A DNA stretch of 53,216 nucleotides from an uncultured Lachnospiraceae bacterium (GCA_947627245.1 CANQVH010000020.1:1-53216), one strand, 5' to 3'; counted from the first letter of the stretch, positions 32,862 to 42,722 are shown. Translations and numbers: made by a program. The notes: generated from the sequence alone by a model not told the origin.

Positions 32862-33558
32862 CTTCCTTTACCTCGAAGCGATACCCGATTCCGTATATCG
32901 TGTCAATGTATTTCCCGTATTTTCCGAGCTTCAGCCGAATCTGCTTCACGATCGTATCAACCGACCGGTCCGTCCCGCTGTAATCAATCCCCCAGATCTC
33001 GTCCAGAAAGCGGTCTCTCTTCAGGACAATCTTCTCATTGTCCATGAAGAAACGCAGCACCTCGTATTCCCGCGGTGTGAGCGGAATAAGCTGTCCGTTC
33101 AGAAAGATCTTGTGCGCCTTGTCGTCAATCGAGAGCGCCCCGTACGATTTTCTGCGGATCGCTCCGCTCGTCCTCCTCAGCAGCGCCTCGATGTGCGCTT
33201 TCAGCACAGAGAGCAAAAACGGCTTCACCAGATAATCGTCCGCCCCGAGGGAAAATCCCCGAAGCTGATCCTCCTCACTGCATTTCGCGGTGAGGATTAT
33301 GACCGGGACGTTTGATTTTTCGCGAATCCGGCTCAGCACGTCGAACCCGTTCATAATCGGAAGCATGAGATCGAGCAAAACCAGATCCGGCCATTCGTCC
33401 TCGCGCGACCCGAACATGCGCAGCGCTTCTATCCCGTTCAGGGCCTCCATCGTCGTGTAACCGCTTAGCTGAAGGTATTCCTGTATCGTGCTGCAGAGCT
33501 TTTCTTCATCCTCCACTACCATGATTCGTATTTTCCTGTTCGCCGCTCTCTCTTCCAT
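32848..33558 (-). CDS. OmpR/PhoB-type response regulator
   Basis: This 236-residue response regulator has a receiver domain with phosphoacceptor Asp63 in DLVLLDLMLPIMNGFDVLSR, acidic pocket residues in VVEDEEK, and a conserved Lys in GADDYLVKPF. A winged-helix DNA-binding domain of the OmpR type follows (LTPREYEVLRFFMDNEKIVL, then a wing ending KYIDTIYGIGYRFE). The ATG at 33556-33558 was chosen after GAGG spacing; upstream codons lack a ribosome site. The kinase gene follows and overlaps it, so they form one operon with a promoter near 33620. Confidence 0.94.
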   Translation of the reverse strand: MEERAANRKIRIMVVEDEEKLCSTIQEYLQLSGYTTMEALNGIEALRMFGSREDEWPDLVLLDLMLPIMNGFDVLSRIREKSNVPVIILTAKCSEEDQLRGFSLGADDYLVKPFLLSVLKAHIEALLRRTSGAIRRKSYGALSIDDKAHKIFLNGQLIPLTPREYEVLRFFMDNEKIVLKRDRFLDEIWGIDYSGTDRSVDTIVKQIRLKLGKYGKYIDTIYGIGYRFEVKEDEDN

Positions 33559-33619
33559 CCGACATTTCCTCTCTGAACCTGCTGTTATCTTCCCACTGAA
33601 ATAACAATCTATGTAACTA

Positions 33620-33649
33620 ATATTAAAACTTTTGTCACTTCTTTGTAAA
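33620..33649 (-). promoter_or_regulatory. Promoter of the two-component operon
   Basis: TTTACA (33644-33649) and TAATAT (33620-33625) with an 18-base spacer on the minus strand. Confidence 0.6.
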
Positions 33650-33715
33650 TAATTAATCATATCAATGTGATGGAAATGTGTTGTCTCTGAGTAGGTTTCC
33701 TCAAGATCGGAAAAG

Positions 33716-33744
33716 AAAAAGGGCTGTTTTCGGCAGCCCTTTTT
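33716..33744. terminator. Bidirectional terminator after the SH3-like protein gene
   Basis: AGGGCTG (33720-33726) pairs with CAGCCCT (33734-33740) around a 7-base loop, with T-runs on both strands. The SH3-like gene ends just upstream on the minus strand. Confidence 0.85.
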
Positions 33745-33762
33745 GACAGAAAATCCGTCCCA

Positions 33763-34608
33763 TCAATATTCCTCGTATTTGACGCTCCCGTCCGAATACG
33801 TGACCTCGTAATATCCGTGGCCGCTTCCGTCGCAGTCGTCAAATTTCTGACGCTTCACCTCGGTGACTCCGCTTCCGCCGCTCGACTGCTGTGCCGCCGC
33901 AGCCGCCGCTGCTGCAGCAGCCTGCTGGCGGATCTGCTCACGCACGGCTTCCTCCGTCTTCACCGCCGCGATCGCTTCCTGCTCGTCCTCGCTGATGCAT
34001 TTGCGCACAGTGTAGCCGGTCACATCGTCCTTCTTCACCACATAGTGCGTAGCCGTCTCGCCCAGCACCTCGATCGCATCCCCGCGGCTGATCACGCCGA
34101 GGATCTCCGCCTCATCGTTCGGCTCGCTGCGAATATAGACGTCGTCCACCGCGAAAAGCTCCGCGGGCTCCTTGTAGGTGAGTTCTCCGGTCTGTCCGAC
34201 CCTGCGCTCCTTCCCGGAGGTAAGGCTCGTGTAATTGATAAACGCAAACGCGCCGTCCGTCACGAGCTCCGGCTCGGACATCGCCTCATACGGAACATTC
34301 AGGAACTCGTACTGCTGTCCGTCGTCCGCGATCATCACCACGTTAATCAGCGTCTCATCCTCCTGCACCTCCACGGATGCAGACCGGATCGGCAACTGCG
34401 CCGTATTTTTAATCTCTACCGGATCTTTTCCTTCAATCGTCAGAGTGATCGTCTCCAGAATCTCCGCGTTCTCTGCCGTATCGGCTGCCGCTTCCGCAGC
34501 GGTAACGGACTCGGACATACCCTCTGTCTCGTCCGCAAGGGCAGAGCCTGCCATTCCCATGCAAAGCGCCGCAGCGATCCCCAACATAATTCCCATTCTT
34601 TTTTTCAT
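33763..34608 (-). CDS. Secreted protein with SH3-like domain
   Basis: This 281-residue exported protein begins MKKRMGIMLGIAAALCMGMA with a signal peptide cleaved near SALADE. A beta-rich N-terminal domain precedes a bacterial SH3-type domain (AVDDVYIRSEPNDEAEILGV near 160). A polyalanine run (QQAAAAAAAAAAQQ) joins it to a small C-terminal domain with CDGSGHGYYEVTYSDGSVKY. SH3-like domains in exported proteins usually bind peptidoglycan or other cell-wall polymers. The ATG at 34606-34608 follows AAAGGTGGAGG. It precedes the two-component operon on the same strand, so an envelope role is plausible, but the exact function is unknown. Confidence 0.8.
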   Translation of the reverse strand: MKKRMGIMLGIAAALCMGMAGSALADETEGMSESVTAAEAAADTAENAEILETITLTIEGKDPVEIKNTAQLPIRSASVEVQEDETLINVVMIADDGQQYEFLNVPYEAMSEPELVTDGAFAFINYTSLTSGKERRVGQTGELTYKEPAELFAVDDVYIRSEPNDEAEILGVISRGDAIEVLGETATHYVVKKDDVTGYTVRKCISEDEQEAIAAVKTEEAVREQIRQQAAAAAAAAAAQQSSGGSGVTEVKRQKFDDCDGSGHGYYEVTYSDGSVKYEEY

Positions 34609-34692
34609 AATTGTTCCTCCACCTTTCCTGTATTGCTTTTCGTGCATTTATATCATGGCCGCTTTCGCGAACCGCAATGCCTTTTCCATGGA

Positions 34693-36105
34693 TCAGATCA
34701 TGCCGATCTCCGACTGATATACCCGTGTAAGCTTCCCGTCGGTATCCACATAGAGCTCCGCCGTGATCTCCTCATCCTCAAGCCTGCCCTTCTCGATATA
34801 CACCGCATAGCCGCAGTCCGTCTCAAAGCCGTCTTCCCCGACGTTCACAGGAAACGCCTCGTAGGTATTCTCGCCGTCCACACAGAGATAAATCCGGGAT
34901 TCCGTTTCGATGTAGGACGCATCGATCACCCCGCCGAGCTTGAAAAACAGTCCCTCGTCCGACGCCTCGCAGGTCGTCTCCCCCGGCGAGGACGCACAAT
35001 CCTGCGCCTGCAAAATCGCAATCTCACGCTCCGGCGACTGGAACACCGGCGGATTCTTGCTCATATCCGGCAGAAAGCGCTCCGCGCGCTCTACGACGAC
35101 CGTGTCCGCGTTACAGAAAAACATGTCGTCGACATAGTACGGGACGCCTCTGGAAAACTCCGCGTTCGCAAACTCCTGCGCCATGAACGGAAGCAGCGCG
35201 TTACCGAACGAATCCCGGTACATCAGAAGACCACCCTCTGCGTCCGCCCGGCTCGTGTCGATCAGCGGATCAAACGTGCTCTCGATCTCGGTGAGATATT
35301 CGTAAGTAAACGGTTCGTCATAGTAGATCTCGTCCTCCGGCGTGACCGCCGACGGGTACAGCATCGCGTCCAGATCGCCCTCATAGTCCGTGCGCACCGT
35401 ATAGTCCGCCTCCTCATAGGAGCGGTGATCCTTGCCGAGTCTGTCCAGAAGCGTCTCGGCCGCAAGCGCGGCTCCCTTGTTGTTCCAGTGGGAATCTCTC
35501 GCGTGGTACAGGACCTCATCTTGCTCCTCGAAAACACTGTACAGATCCGCGTAATTGACGCCCTGCTCTTCGAGAACGGGCCGCAGGCGGTCGATGCTGT
35601 GCGTATCGCTCACCTTCGTCCGATAATAATACGGCATGTGCTCCGGGTAGAGCGAATTCTTGTTGGGCGCAACCGTGAACAAAAACGTCCGGCCCGCATT
35701 TTCGACATATTCCTGCATCATGCCAAGCGAATGGGCAATATTGAAAATTCCTCTGTCGCTCAAAACCTCGCTTCCGAGATAATCATCCAGCGAATCCATG
35801 TAATAGAGCCACCCGTCGGTGCCCTTGATCACGCCGTCCTCCGTCGAGACGCCAAACAACCGGCCCCTCAACTGCGCGTCCGCCGTCACCATCTCCTGAC
35901 GGTAGGCAAAATGCTCCTCGAACCAGTCTCCCGCCTCGGACAGAAATTCCTTATTCCATCCGTCCTCCGACCTGAGTTCCGGAAATTCCGAAAGCCTCCG
36001 ATTCTCCGAGGACGCCTTACCCTTGTACCACAGAAGCCCCGCAAGCGGAACCACGCAGGCCGCGAGCGCAAGAGACAGATAAATTGTCATCCAAAGTTTT
36101 TTCAT
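34693..36105 (-). CDS. DHHW (AlgJ-like) family protein, probable O-acetylation partner
   Basis: This 470-residue membrane-anchored protein begins with one N-terminal helix, followed by the DHHW-family hallmark ENRRLSEFPEL near residue 34. The SGNH/AlgJ-like core has the catalytic Asp-His pair in ARDSHWNNKG (Asp204, His206) and a Ser299 candidate nucleophile in MYRDSFGNALLPFM. AlgJ-like proteins transfer acetyl groups, delivered by a membrane AlgI-type MBOAT protein, onto extracellular polysaccharide. The MBOAT gene is 14 bases upstream on the same strand, so the two form a functional pair. The acceptor polymer is not known. Confidence 0.88.
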   Translation of the reverse strand: MKKLWMTIYLSLALAACVVPLAGLLWYKGKASSENRRLSEFPELRSEDGWNKEFLSEAGDWFEEHFAYRQEMVTADAQLRGRLFGVSTEDGVIKGTDGWLYYMDSLDDYLGSEVLSDRGIFNIAHSLGMMQEYVENAGRTFLFTVAPNKNSLYPEHMPYYYRTKVSDTHSIDRLRPVLEEQGVNYADLYSVFEEQDEVLYHARDSHWNNKGAALAAETLLDRLGKDHRSYEEADYTVRTDYEGDLDAMLYPSAVTPEDEIYYDEPFTYEYLTEIESTFDPLIDTSRADAEGGLLMYRDSFGNALLPFMAQEFANAEFSRGVPYYVDDMFFCNADTVVVERAERFLPDMSKNPPVFQSPEREIAILQAQDCASSPGETTCEASDEGLFFKLGGVIDASYIETESRIYLCVDGENTYEAFPVNVGEDGFETDCGYAVYIEKGRLEDEEITAELYVDTDGKLTRVYQSEIGMI

Positions 36106-36119
36106 CGCAAAACCTCATC

Positions 36120-37547
36120 TCAGAACCGGAAATAGATAAACGGATTGTATGTGCTTCCCGACAGGCTCAGGATACACAGGACAAGCCCCGCCAGACTGGC
36201 GACCCATGCAAACGGTTCGTATCCCCTGCATTTCTCCATGCAGCGCCTGACCGGCGCAGACGCGACGGCGCAGACTGCCAGAACCGTCAGATACAGCGGC
36301 GTCAACTGCCGCACCGCAAGGCTCATCGCTGCAGGCTCAAAGTGAAAACCCGTAAACATCTCGCGGATAAAATACAACCCCTGTCCCATCGTATCGGCAC
36401 GGAAGATCACGAAACCGACCGTCACGACCAGCAATGCGTAGACATGTCCCGCCGCCCGCAGCGCCGCGTCCCGCACGCTGTTTTTTTTCGACAGGTCTGT
36501 CCCTTTTTCGCCGGATCTCTGCCGGGGCAGATATTCCTCAAGCATCAGGAAAAAGCCATGGTACAGTCCCCAGACCACGAACGTCACATTGGCTCCGTGC
36601 CAGAGCCCGGTGCAGAAAAACACGATAAACTTGTTGAGCACCGTACGCGCGCGGCCTTTTCGATTGCCGCCGAGCGGGAAATACAGATACTCCCGGAACC
36701 AGCCGGACAGCGACATGTGCCACCGCCGCCAAAATTCCCGGATGCTGCCCGCCGCATACGGATATTGGAAATTCTCCCGGAAATGGAAGCCGAACATCTC
36801 CCCCATGCCAAGCGCCATATCGCTGTATCCGCTGAAGTCAAAATAGATCTGGAACAGATACGACACCGCCGCGATCCACGCCGTCAGGATATTGATGCTT
36901 CCCATATCCGCCGCAAAAAGCGTATCCGCAGTCAGCGCCATCACGTTGGAGAGCAGGACCTTCTTGGACAGCCCGGCAACGAATCTGCGCATGCCGCGCG
37001 CGGCGTCCTCCGCCGTCGCATGGCGGTCGTCGATCTCCTTCTCGATGTCGTGGTATTTCACGATCGGTCCTGCGATCAACTGCGGGAAAAACGATATGTA
37101 CAGAAGCACCTTCGCGTAATTTTTCTGCGCCTGCACGCCGCCGCGATAAACGTCTATGACGTAAGACAAGGCTTGGAAGGTAAAGAAAGAAATTCCGATC
37201 GGAAGCGCGATCTGAGGCACGGGAAGCCGTACCAGTCCCGTCGAGTTGACGAGCTCCGCCAAGAATCCGGCATACTTGAATACGCCAAGCAGCCCGAGAT
37301 TCAACACCACGGCGATCGCCACGCCCGCCCGCTTCAACGCGGGACGACTGACCATCAGTCCCATGACGTAATTCATCAGAGACGATGCGATCATCAGACA
37401 GACATAGACGGGCTCGCCGTATGCATAGAACACAAGGCTCGCCACGATCAGAAGCGCGTTTTTCAATTTTATTCCCGGCAGGATCCGATGAAGCAGGAAC
37501 ACCGCCGGGAGGAATATGCTTAAAAATGTTATTGAGCTAAAGACCAA
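36120..37547 (-). CDS. MBOAT-family O-acyltransferase (AlgI-like)
   Basis: This 475-residue polytopic membrane protein has about ten helices and the MBOAT active-site region CTGLWHGANVTFVVWGLYHG, with the invariant His317. Other family blocks are FFPQLIAGPIVKYHDI near 153 and FDFSGYSDMALGMGEMFGFH near 237, then FWRRWHMSLSGWFREYLYFP near 272. It moves acetyl groups across the membrane for the DHHW partner. The apparent start is TTG at 37545-37547, seven bases after GAGGG, and no ATG fits as well, so this is probably a real non-AUG start. It has its own promoter, and the DHHW gene follows after 14 bases. Confidence 0.93.
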   Translation of the reverse strand: MVFSSITFLSIFLPAVFLLHRILPGIKLKNALLIVASLVFYAYGEPVYVCLMIASSLMNYVMGLMVSRPALKRAGVAIAVVLNLGLLGVFKYAGFLAELVNSTGLVRLPVPQIALPIGISFFTFQALSYVIDVYRGGVQAQKNYAKVLLYISFFPQLIAGPIVKYHDIEKEIDDRHATAEDAARGMRRFVAGLSKKVLLSNVMALTADTLFAADMGSINILTAWIAAVSYLFQIYFDFSGYSDMALGMGEMFGFHFRENFQYPYAAGSIREFWRRWHMSLSGWFREYLYFPLGGNRKGRARTVLNKFIVFFCTGLWHGANVTFVVWGLYHGFFLMLEEYLPRQRSGEKGTDLSKKNSVRDAALRAAGHVYALLVVTVGFVIFRADTMGQGLYFIREMFTGFHFEPAAMSLAVRQLTPLYLTVLAVCAVASAPVRRCMEKCRGYEPFAWVASLAGLVLCILSLSGSTYNPFIYFRF

Positions 37548-37587
37548 GTCTGCGCCCTCTCAATCGTTCGTAGTCCATTACCACTAG

Positions 37588-37616
37588 ATTATAGTCAGTT
37601 TTGCAACATCGGTCAA
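37588..37616 (-). promoter_or_regulatory. Promoter of the MBOAT-DHHW operon
   Basis: TTGACC (37611-37616) and TATAAT (37588-37593) with a 17-base spacer. The promoter is flanked by inverted copies of CGCCCTCT (near 37553) and AGAGGGCG (near 37616), which could be an operator. Confidence 0.8.
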
Positions 37617-37639
37617 GAGGGCGTCGCATTCATTCTGCT

Positions 37640-38695
37640 TTATATTTTCACATGCGCAAACGAATATCCCCACGAGAACGCCGCCCGATAACCCGGAGCC
37701 GCGCTGTAGTCCGTCCCGTAATACTTGTATTTTGTATTGCGGTATTCCTCGGGATCGTAGACCAACCCGTCGATCTCCGTCCAGCCGTGGCCCGTGCTGT
37801 TGCAGGCGTACACGTTTGTGTAGCCGCACGCCTTCGCCAGAAACGCGAACGCGGCCGCATAGCTGAAGCAGTTGCCGCTTCCGTCCAGAAACATATCGTT
37901 CGCATACACCACCGGCCAGTCGTCCCCGCAGTAATGCGGCGTCCTCGGCCTGCGGCCCGTGTAGGTCTTCATCACATAGTCGAAGCAGACTCTCAGCTTC
38001 TGCTCCTTCGTCATCTTGTCCGTCGTGATCTTCGCGACGATTGCCTGCGCGCGGCGCTCCGTCTTCGTCTTCGCCGAACCGGTCTTGTCCGCGCTTCGGC
38101 TCGCATTGACCGTCTTCGCAGGGTTCAGAACCCCTTTTTCATTGAAAAAGTAACAGATCTTCCCGAAAATCTGCCACCCGGTCACCATCTGGCCGGCCGC
38201 GCTTCCCGACGGGGTGAAATAATACTTTTTCTTCTTAATCGTCTTCCATCCGGTCGCCATCTGACCCTTCTGCTTCCCGGACTTCTCGAAATAATATGTC
38301 TTGCCGCCGATCGTCTTCCAGTCCGTCGCCATCTGGCCCTTTTTCTGTCCGACCTTACCGGCCTTTTCAAAATAATACCGCTTGCCGCCGATCATCTTCC
38401 ACCCGGTCGCCATCTGGCCTTTCTGCTTCCCGGACTTCTCGAAATAATACGTCTTGCCGTCGATCGTCTTCCAGCCTGTCACCTTTTTGCCCTTGGCATT
38501 GCAATAAAAACCCTTTCCGTTTTTCTCCTTCCAGCCGGCTTTTGACGCGCTCTCTCCGGCGTCCGCCCCGGCCTCCGTCTCCGCTGCAGGTGTGTTCTCC
38601 GCCGCAGATACGGCTTTTCCCGCGAATACTTCTGCAAATAACACCATTGCAAGCAAAAGCAGGAAAACAGAAAATCTTTTTCTCGTCTCGGTCAT
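37640..38695 (-). CDS. Secreted transglutaminase-like protein with cell-wall-binding repeats
   Basis: This 351-residue exported protein begins MTETRKRFSVFLLLLAMVLF and has a signal peptide ending near VSAAE. About five choline-binding-like repeats follow (residues 55-190), each with GWK-I-GGK-YYFEKSGK-G-MATG, which typically tether a protein to the wall or teichoic acid. The C-terminal transglutaminase-like domain has an apparent catalytic triad: Cys276 in DGSGNCFSYAAAF, His303 in TGHGWTEIDG and Asp314 in VYDPEEYR. It may crosslink or cleave peptide bonds in the wall or in surface proteins. AAGGAGGCGGGACAC precedes the ATG. It lies upstream of the O-acetylation pair with its own promoter. Confidence 0.9.
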   Translation of the reverse strand: MTETRKRFSVFLLLLAMVLFAEVFAGKAVSAAENTPAAETEAGADAGESASKAGWKEKNGKGFYCNAKGKKVTGWKTIDGKTYYFEKSGKQKGQMATGWKMIGGKRYYFEKAGKVGQKKGQMATDWKTIGGKTYYFEKSGKQKGQMATGWKTIKKKKYYFTPSGSAAGQMVTGWQIFGKICYFFNEKGVLNPAKTVNASRSADKTGSAKTKTERRAQAIVAKITTDKMTKEQKLRVCFDYVMKTYTGRRPRTPHYCGDDWPVVYANDMFLDGSGNCFSYAAAFAFLAKACGYTNVYACNSTGHGWTEIDGLVYDPEEYRNTKYKYYGTDYSAAPGYRAAFSWGYSFAHVKI

Positions 38696-38721
38696 GTGTC
38701 CCGCCTCCTTCTCCGCCCTTT

Positions 38722-38750
38722 AGTTTAGTCTCTTTTGCCCGCAGCGTCAA
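38722..38750 (-). promoter_or_regulatory. Promoter of the transglutaminase gene
   Basis: TTGACG (38745-38750) and TAAACT (38722-38727) with a 17-base spacer on the minus strand. Confidence 0.65.
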
Positions 38751-38773
38751 GCATCCGCGGCGCCTGCTTTATG

Positions 38774-38813
38774 CAAAAAAGATGTCCCGGAGTACAAGCG
38801 CTCCGGAACATCT
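38774..38813 (-). terminator. Terminator after gdhA
   Basis: AGATGTTCCGGAG (38801-38813 on the minus strand) pairs with CTCCGGGACATCT (38780-38792), then six T. A strong intrinsic terminator. Confidence 0.9.
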
Positions 38814-38834
38814 CTTGCTTTTATTCTCTATGCC

Positions 38835-40223
<1,389 letters not shown>

Positions 40224-40243
40224 TCACGGCACACATCTTGTGT

Positions 40244-40272
40244 ATTATACAACGTCGCATCGCATTTGGCAA
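40244..40272 (-). promoter_or_regulatory. gdhA promoter
   Basis: TTGCCA (40267-40272) and TATAAT (40244-40249) with a 17-base spacer on the minus strand. The leader is about 70 bases. Confidence 0.85.
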
Positions 40273-40336
40273 CAAAAAAATTTAGCTGTGCAGTGAGATA
40301 AAGTGTGGCAATCCCGGAGATTGTGAATACGGACGC

Positions 40337-40405
40337 AAAAATCGACAAGGACATCTCCGGGTGGACACCCCTATAGGTCCTTCCCGGAGACGCCTTGCCG
40401 ATTTT
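40337..40405 (-). terminator. Long hairpin (probable htrA terminator) at the end of the repeat tract
   Basis: On the minus strand AAAATCGGCAAGGCG-TCTCCGGG (40383-40405) pairs with CCCGGAGA and TCCTTGTCGATTTTT (40337-40361) to give about 21 bp with one small internal loop, a 21-base loop that itself holds a GGAC/GTCC hairpin, and a terminal run of five T. It is an unusually long stem for a terminator and is the inverted partner of the first direct repeat. Confidence 0.75.
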
Positions 40406-40616
40406 CGCTGTTCACCACATATCTTGGCTGGACATCTTCATAGGTCCTTCCCGGAGACGCCTTGCCGATTTTCGCTGTGTTGTATATGATCCGATCAGAC
40501 GTCTCTATGGATCCTTCTCAGAGACATCTTGTCGGTTTGAGCTGTGTTGCATATATCCTGACTGGGCATCTTTATGGGTCTCTCTCAGAGACGCCTTGCC
40601 GATTTTTGATGTTCAC
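40362..40616. repeat. 67-bp tandem repeat, four copies
   Basis: Four head-to-tail copies begin at 40362, 40429, 40496 and 40563 with an exact 67-base period; the shared core is GGAGACGCCTTGCCGATTTT (near 40387, 40454, 40521 and 40588). Copies 1 and 2 are nearly identical; copies 3 and 4 have diverged. The last copy runs into the htrA stop codon. The tract fills the htrA-gdhA gap and shows no convincing gene. Confidence 0.9.
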
Positions 40617-41872
40617 TCTTGATCGGGGGAGCTGCCGAGCGTCATGTTCAGCTTTGTCTCTGTGTATTCGTTTTCGTTGGAGCGGCTGACCGTGATGGTG
40701 ACTTCCTCACCGGCCGCGTAGTATGCAAGCTTCTCCCGCAGGTCGTCCATTGAGGTGACTTCCTCGCCGTCAAATTTGACGATGATGTCTCCCTTCTTCA
40801 TGCCTGCCGCTTCTGCCGGGCTTCCGTCGGCAATTTCCTCGACAAAGATTCCTTCCGGAATACCGTAGAGGTATGTGAGCTCATCGGAGATTTCCTTGCC
40901 GGAGAAGCCGATGTACGCGCTCTGGTCCTCATCCACGACCTCAGTCCTCGTCTTCTTGTTCATCAGATCCTCCAAGATCGACTTTGCATAGGAGATCGGG
41001 ATTGCATAGCCCATGCCCTCAACGCCCGCAGACGCTACCTTCGCGGAGTTGATGCCGACCACATGTCCTTTCATGTCAAGCATTGCGCCGCCGCTGTTGC
41101 CGCCGTTGATCGCCGCATCCGTCTGGATCAGCTTCGTGTTGTCGTAGCCCTCCAGCTTGATCGTGCGGTTCAAAGCGCTCACGATACCGGTCGTCACAGA
41201 CTGACCGTAGCCGAGCGCATTACCGATGCACACCACCTGCTGCCCGACGACCAGATCATCCGAATCGCCGATCTTCGCGACCTTGATCTTGGAGAGCGTG
41301 TCATCCGGAATATCGGAAAGCGCCACCGAGACGACCGCCAGATCGTTGTCGTCATCCGAACCCTTTACGGACGCCTTGCACATCTCGTCGTCCACAAAAC
41401 CAACCGTAAGCTCCGTCGCCCCGTCTATGACATGGAAGTTCGTCGCGATCAGCAGCTCGCTGTCGTTCTGTCCGATGATGATGCCCGAGCCGCGGCTCTC
41501 GCTCTCATACGTGTAGGTCTTGCCTCTGCCGTCGCCCCAGCCGAAGCCGTACATGCCGTACATACCGAACAGATCCTGCACCTCCTGCACCGATTTGTTT
41601 GTGATGGACACGACCGCCGGCTGAACCTCGCGCGCCACATCCTCTACGCCGGTGATCGCGCCGGTCGCCTGCACCTCGCCGCCATCCACCTCGGCCTCTT
41701 CTACTTTGCCTTCGCTCGCCTCGTCTTCGTCGTCCTCTGCAGTCGACAGGAGCATGTACTCTCCGCTCCCCTTTTGCGCGTCTTCTTTATCGTCAAAACC
41801 TGCCAGCCCGGCAACGGCGCCTGCCGTCAGCACTCCCGCGCACAACAATGTGATCAATGTTTTCTTCTTCAT
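40613..41872 (-). CDS. htrA: HtrA-type serine protease with PDZ domain
   Basis: This 419-residue envelope protease and chaperone degrades misfolded exported proteins. An N-terminal membrane anchor (about residues 5-25) precedes an acidic linker, then the trypsin-like S1C domain with His147 (ATNFHVIDG), Asp177 (DNDLAVVSV) and Ser260 (INGGNSGGAM). A PDZ domain occupies about 315-415 (PEGIFVEEIADGSPAEAAGM then KKGDIIVKFDGEEV). The linker-region MYGMYGFGWGDG is unusual. AAAGGAGG precedes the ATG. A 9-bp inverted repeat (CTGCGAGTT and AACTCGCAG, 41898-41943) lies at the transcription start region. The gene ends in the 67-bp repeat tract. Confidence 0.95.
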   Translation of the reverse strand: MKKKTLITLLCAGVLTAGAVAGLAGFDDKEDAQKGSGEYMLLSTAEDDEDEASEGKVEEAEVDGGEVQATGAITGVEDVAREVQPAVVSITNKSVQEVQDLFGMYGMYGFGWGDGRGKTYTYESESRGSGIIIGQNDSELLIATNFHVIDGATELTVGFVDDEMCKASVKGSDDDNDLAVVSVALSDIPDDTLSKIKVAKIGDSDDLVVGQQVVCIGNALGYGQSVTTGIVSALNRTIKLEGYDNTKLIQTDAAINGGNSGGAMLDMKGHVVGINSAKVASAGVEGMGYAIPISYAKSILEDLMNKKTRTEVVDEDQSAYIGFSGKEISDELTYLYGIPEGIFVEEIADGSPAEAAGMKKGDIIVKFDGEEVTSMDDLREKLAYYAAGEEVTITVSRSNENEYTETKLNMTLGSSPDQE

Positions 41873-41897
41873 AATGATTCCTCCTTTATTCTCTACC

Positions 41898-41947
41898 CTG
41901 CGAGTTCTGCAGTTACCTTTTCTTTTCTTTTTACAACTCGCAGTATA
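41898..41947 (-). promoter_or_regulatory. htrA upstream region: -10 box with inverted repeat
   Basis: A TATACT -10 box (41942-41947 on the minus strand) is followed by CTGCGAGTT (41935-41943) and its inverted partner AACTCGCAG (41898-41906). No good -35 box is visible, which suggests an activator-dependent promoter, as is common for envelope-stress genes. Confidence 0.4.
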
Positions 41948-41977
41948 AGAGTTTCCTTTGACGGATCTGTGACAAAT

Positions 41978-42532
41978 TTATGGTAAATCTGTGAACAAAA
42001 TCAATCCGAACCATGTCACGATGTTCCTGCCGTTTTCAAACTCGATGCCGGCTTTTTCCGCCAAGGAGGGGACGACGATCCCGTACCCTTCGATGCAGGG
42101 GATCATGTCCTTCGGATATCTGCAGGGGCCGTCCGGATACGCGCATTTTTCGCAGCGCGCGCAGGAGTCGCCGGAGAGCGCCAGCGTCTCCAGTCCGCAT
42201 TCCCGAAAAAGTCCTCGTATCTGTCCCGTGACCTCTTCATGTCCGCGCCGCGTCCCCAGCGTCTCTTCCATATTTTCGATGTCGGACACCTCCGCGATCG
42301 TCGTGAACACGAACGCGCCCTCGTACCTGCCGCACGCTTCGCGGCACTCTTTCACCGTCCCGACTCCGGGCGGGCATGCCCAGCTCGTCCCGTAGCGCGG
42401 GCACTCGTCTCTGCAGATCTTCCTGACGCGCTCAGAAAACGTGAGCTCATCGGCCTCAAGCCACGCATACTGCACGACCGGAAGATCGGCCAGCCTTTCT
42501 TCTATTATTTCCCGTGTCGTCTCTTTTATCAT
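41978..42532 (-). CDS. DUF2284 family metal-binding protein
   Basis: This 184-residue protein contains Cys clusters that probably bind metal or Fe-S: CRDECPRYGTSWACPPGVGT near residue 39 and CARCEKCAYPDGPCRYP near 120. These are the DUF2284 hallmarks. The function is unknown, though a role in metal or corrinoid-related chemistry has been suggested for the family. A GGAGCGGGGCGG site precedes the ATG. It is divergent from the DUF6077-type gene. No metal transporter or methyltransferase is adjacent to narrow its role. Confidence 0.88.
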   Translation of the reverse strand: MIKETTREIIEERLADLPVVQYAWLEADELTFSERVRKICRDECPRYGTSWACPPGVGTVKECREACGRYEGAFVFTTIAEVSDIENMEETLGTRRGHEEVTGQIRGLFRECGLETLALSGDSCARCEKCAYPDGPCRYPKDMIPCIEGYGIVVPSLAEKAGIEFENGRNIVTWFGLILFTDLP

Positions 42533-42621
42533 CCGCCCCGCTCCGTTTCCTGTACTTTCACTTCGCTGTTTTTCCTAAATAAGTATACCCGTAAATCCGC
42601 GCCTCTTCAAGAAAGAATCGC

Positions 42622-42650
42622 TTGATTTTTTCACCGATACTTGGTATCGT
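42622..42650 (+). promoter_or_regulatory. Promoter of the DUF6077-like gene
   Basis: TTGATT (42622-42627) and TATCGT (42645-42650) with a 17-base spacer, about 70 bases before the start. Confidence 0.55.
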
Positions 42651-42722
42651 AGTTCAAAAGGAACCGCATGCGCGCGCCCGTGCCGCCCCGCGGAAATCAA
42701 GCAAAATGTCAGGAGAAATTTC

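Noticed and set aside
33817..36135. A 772-codon open frame opposite the SH3-like and DHHW genes
   Set aside because: It spans two well-supported genes on the other strand and their intergenic gap, and its product is Arg/Leu/His-rich with no known domain.
40362..40616. CRISPR-like array in the htrA-gdhA gap
   Set aside because: The repeats are contiguous 67-base units without unique spacers, and no cas genes are near.
40395..40689. Two overlapping 75-codon frames across the 67-bp repeats
   Set aside because: Their shared sequence simply follows the repeat unit in shifted frames; the starts are TTG inside the repeat and there is no independent sign of coding.
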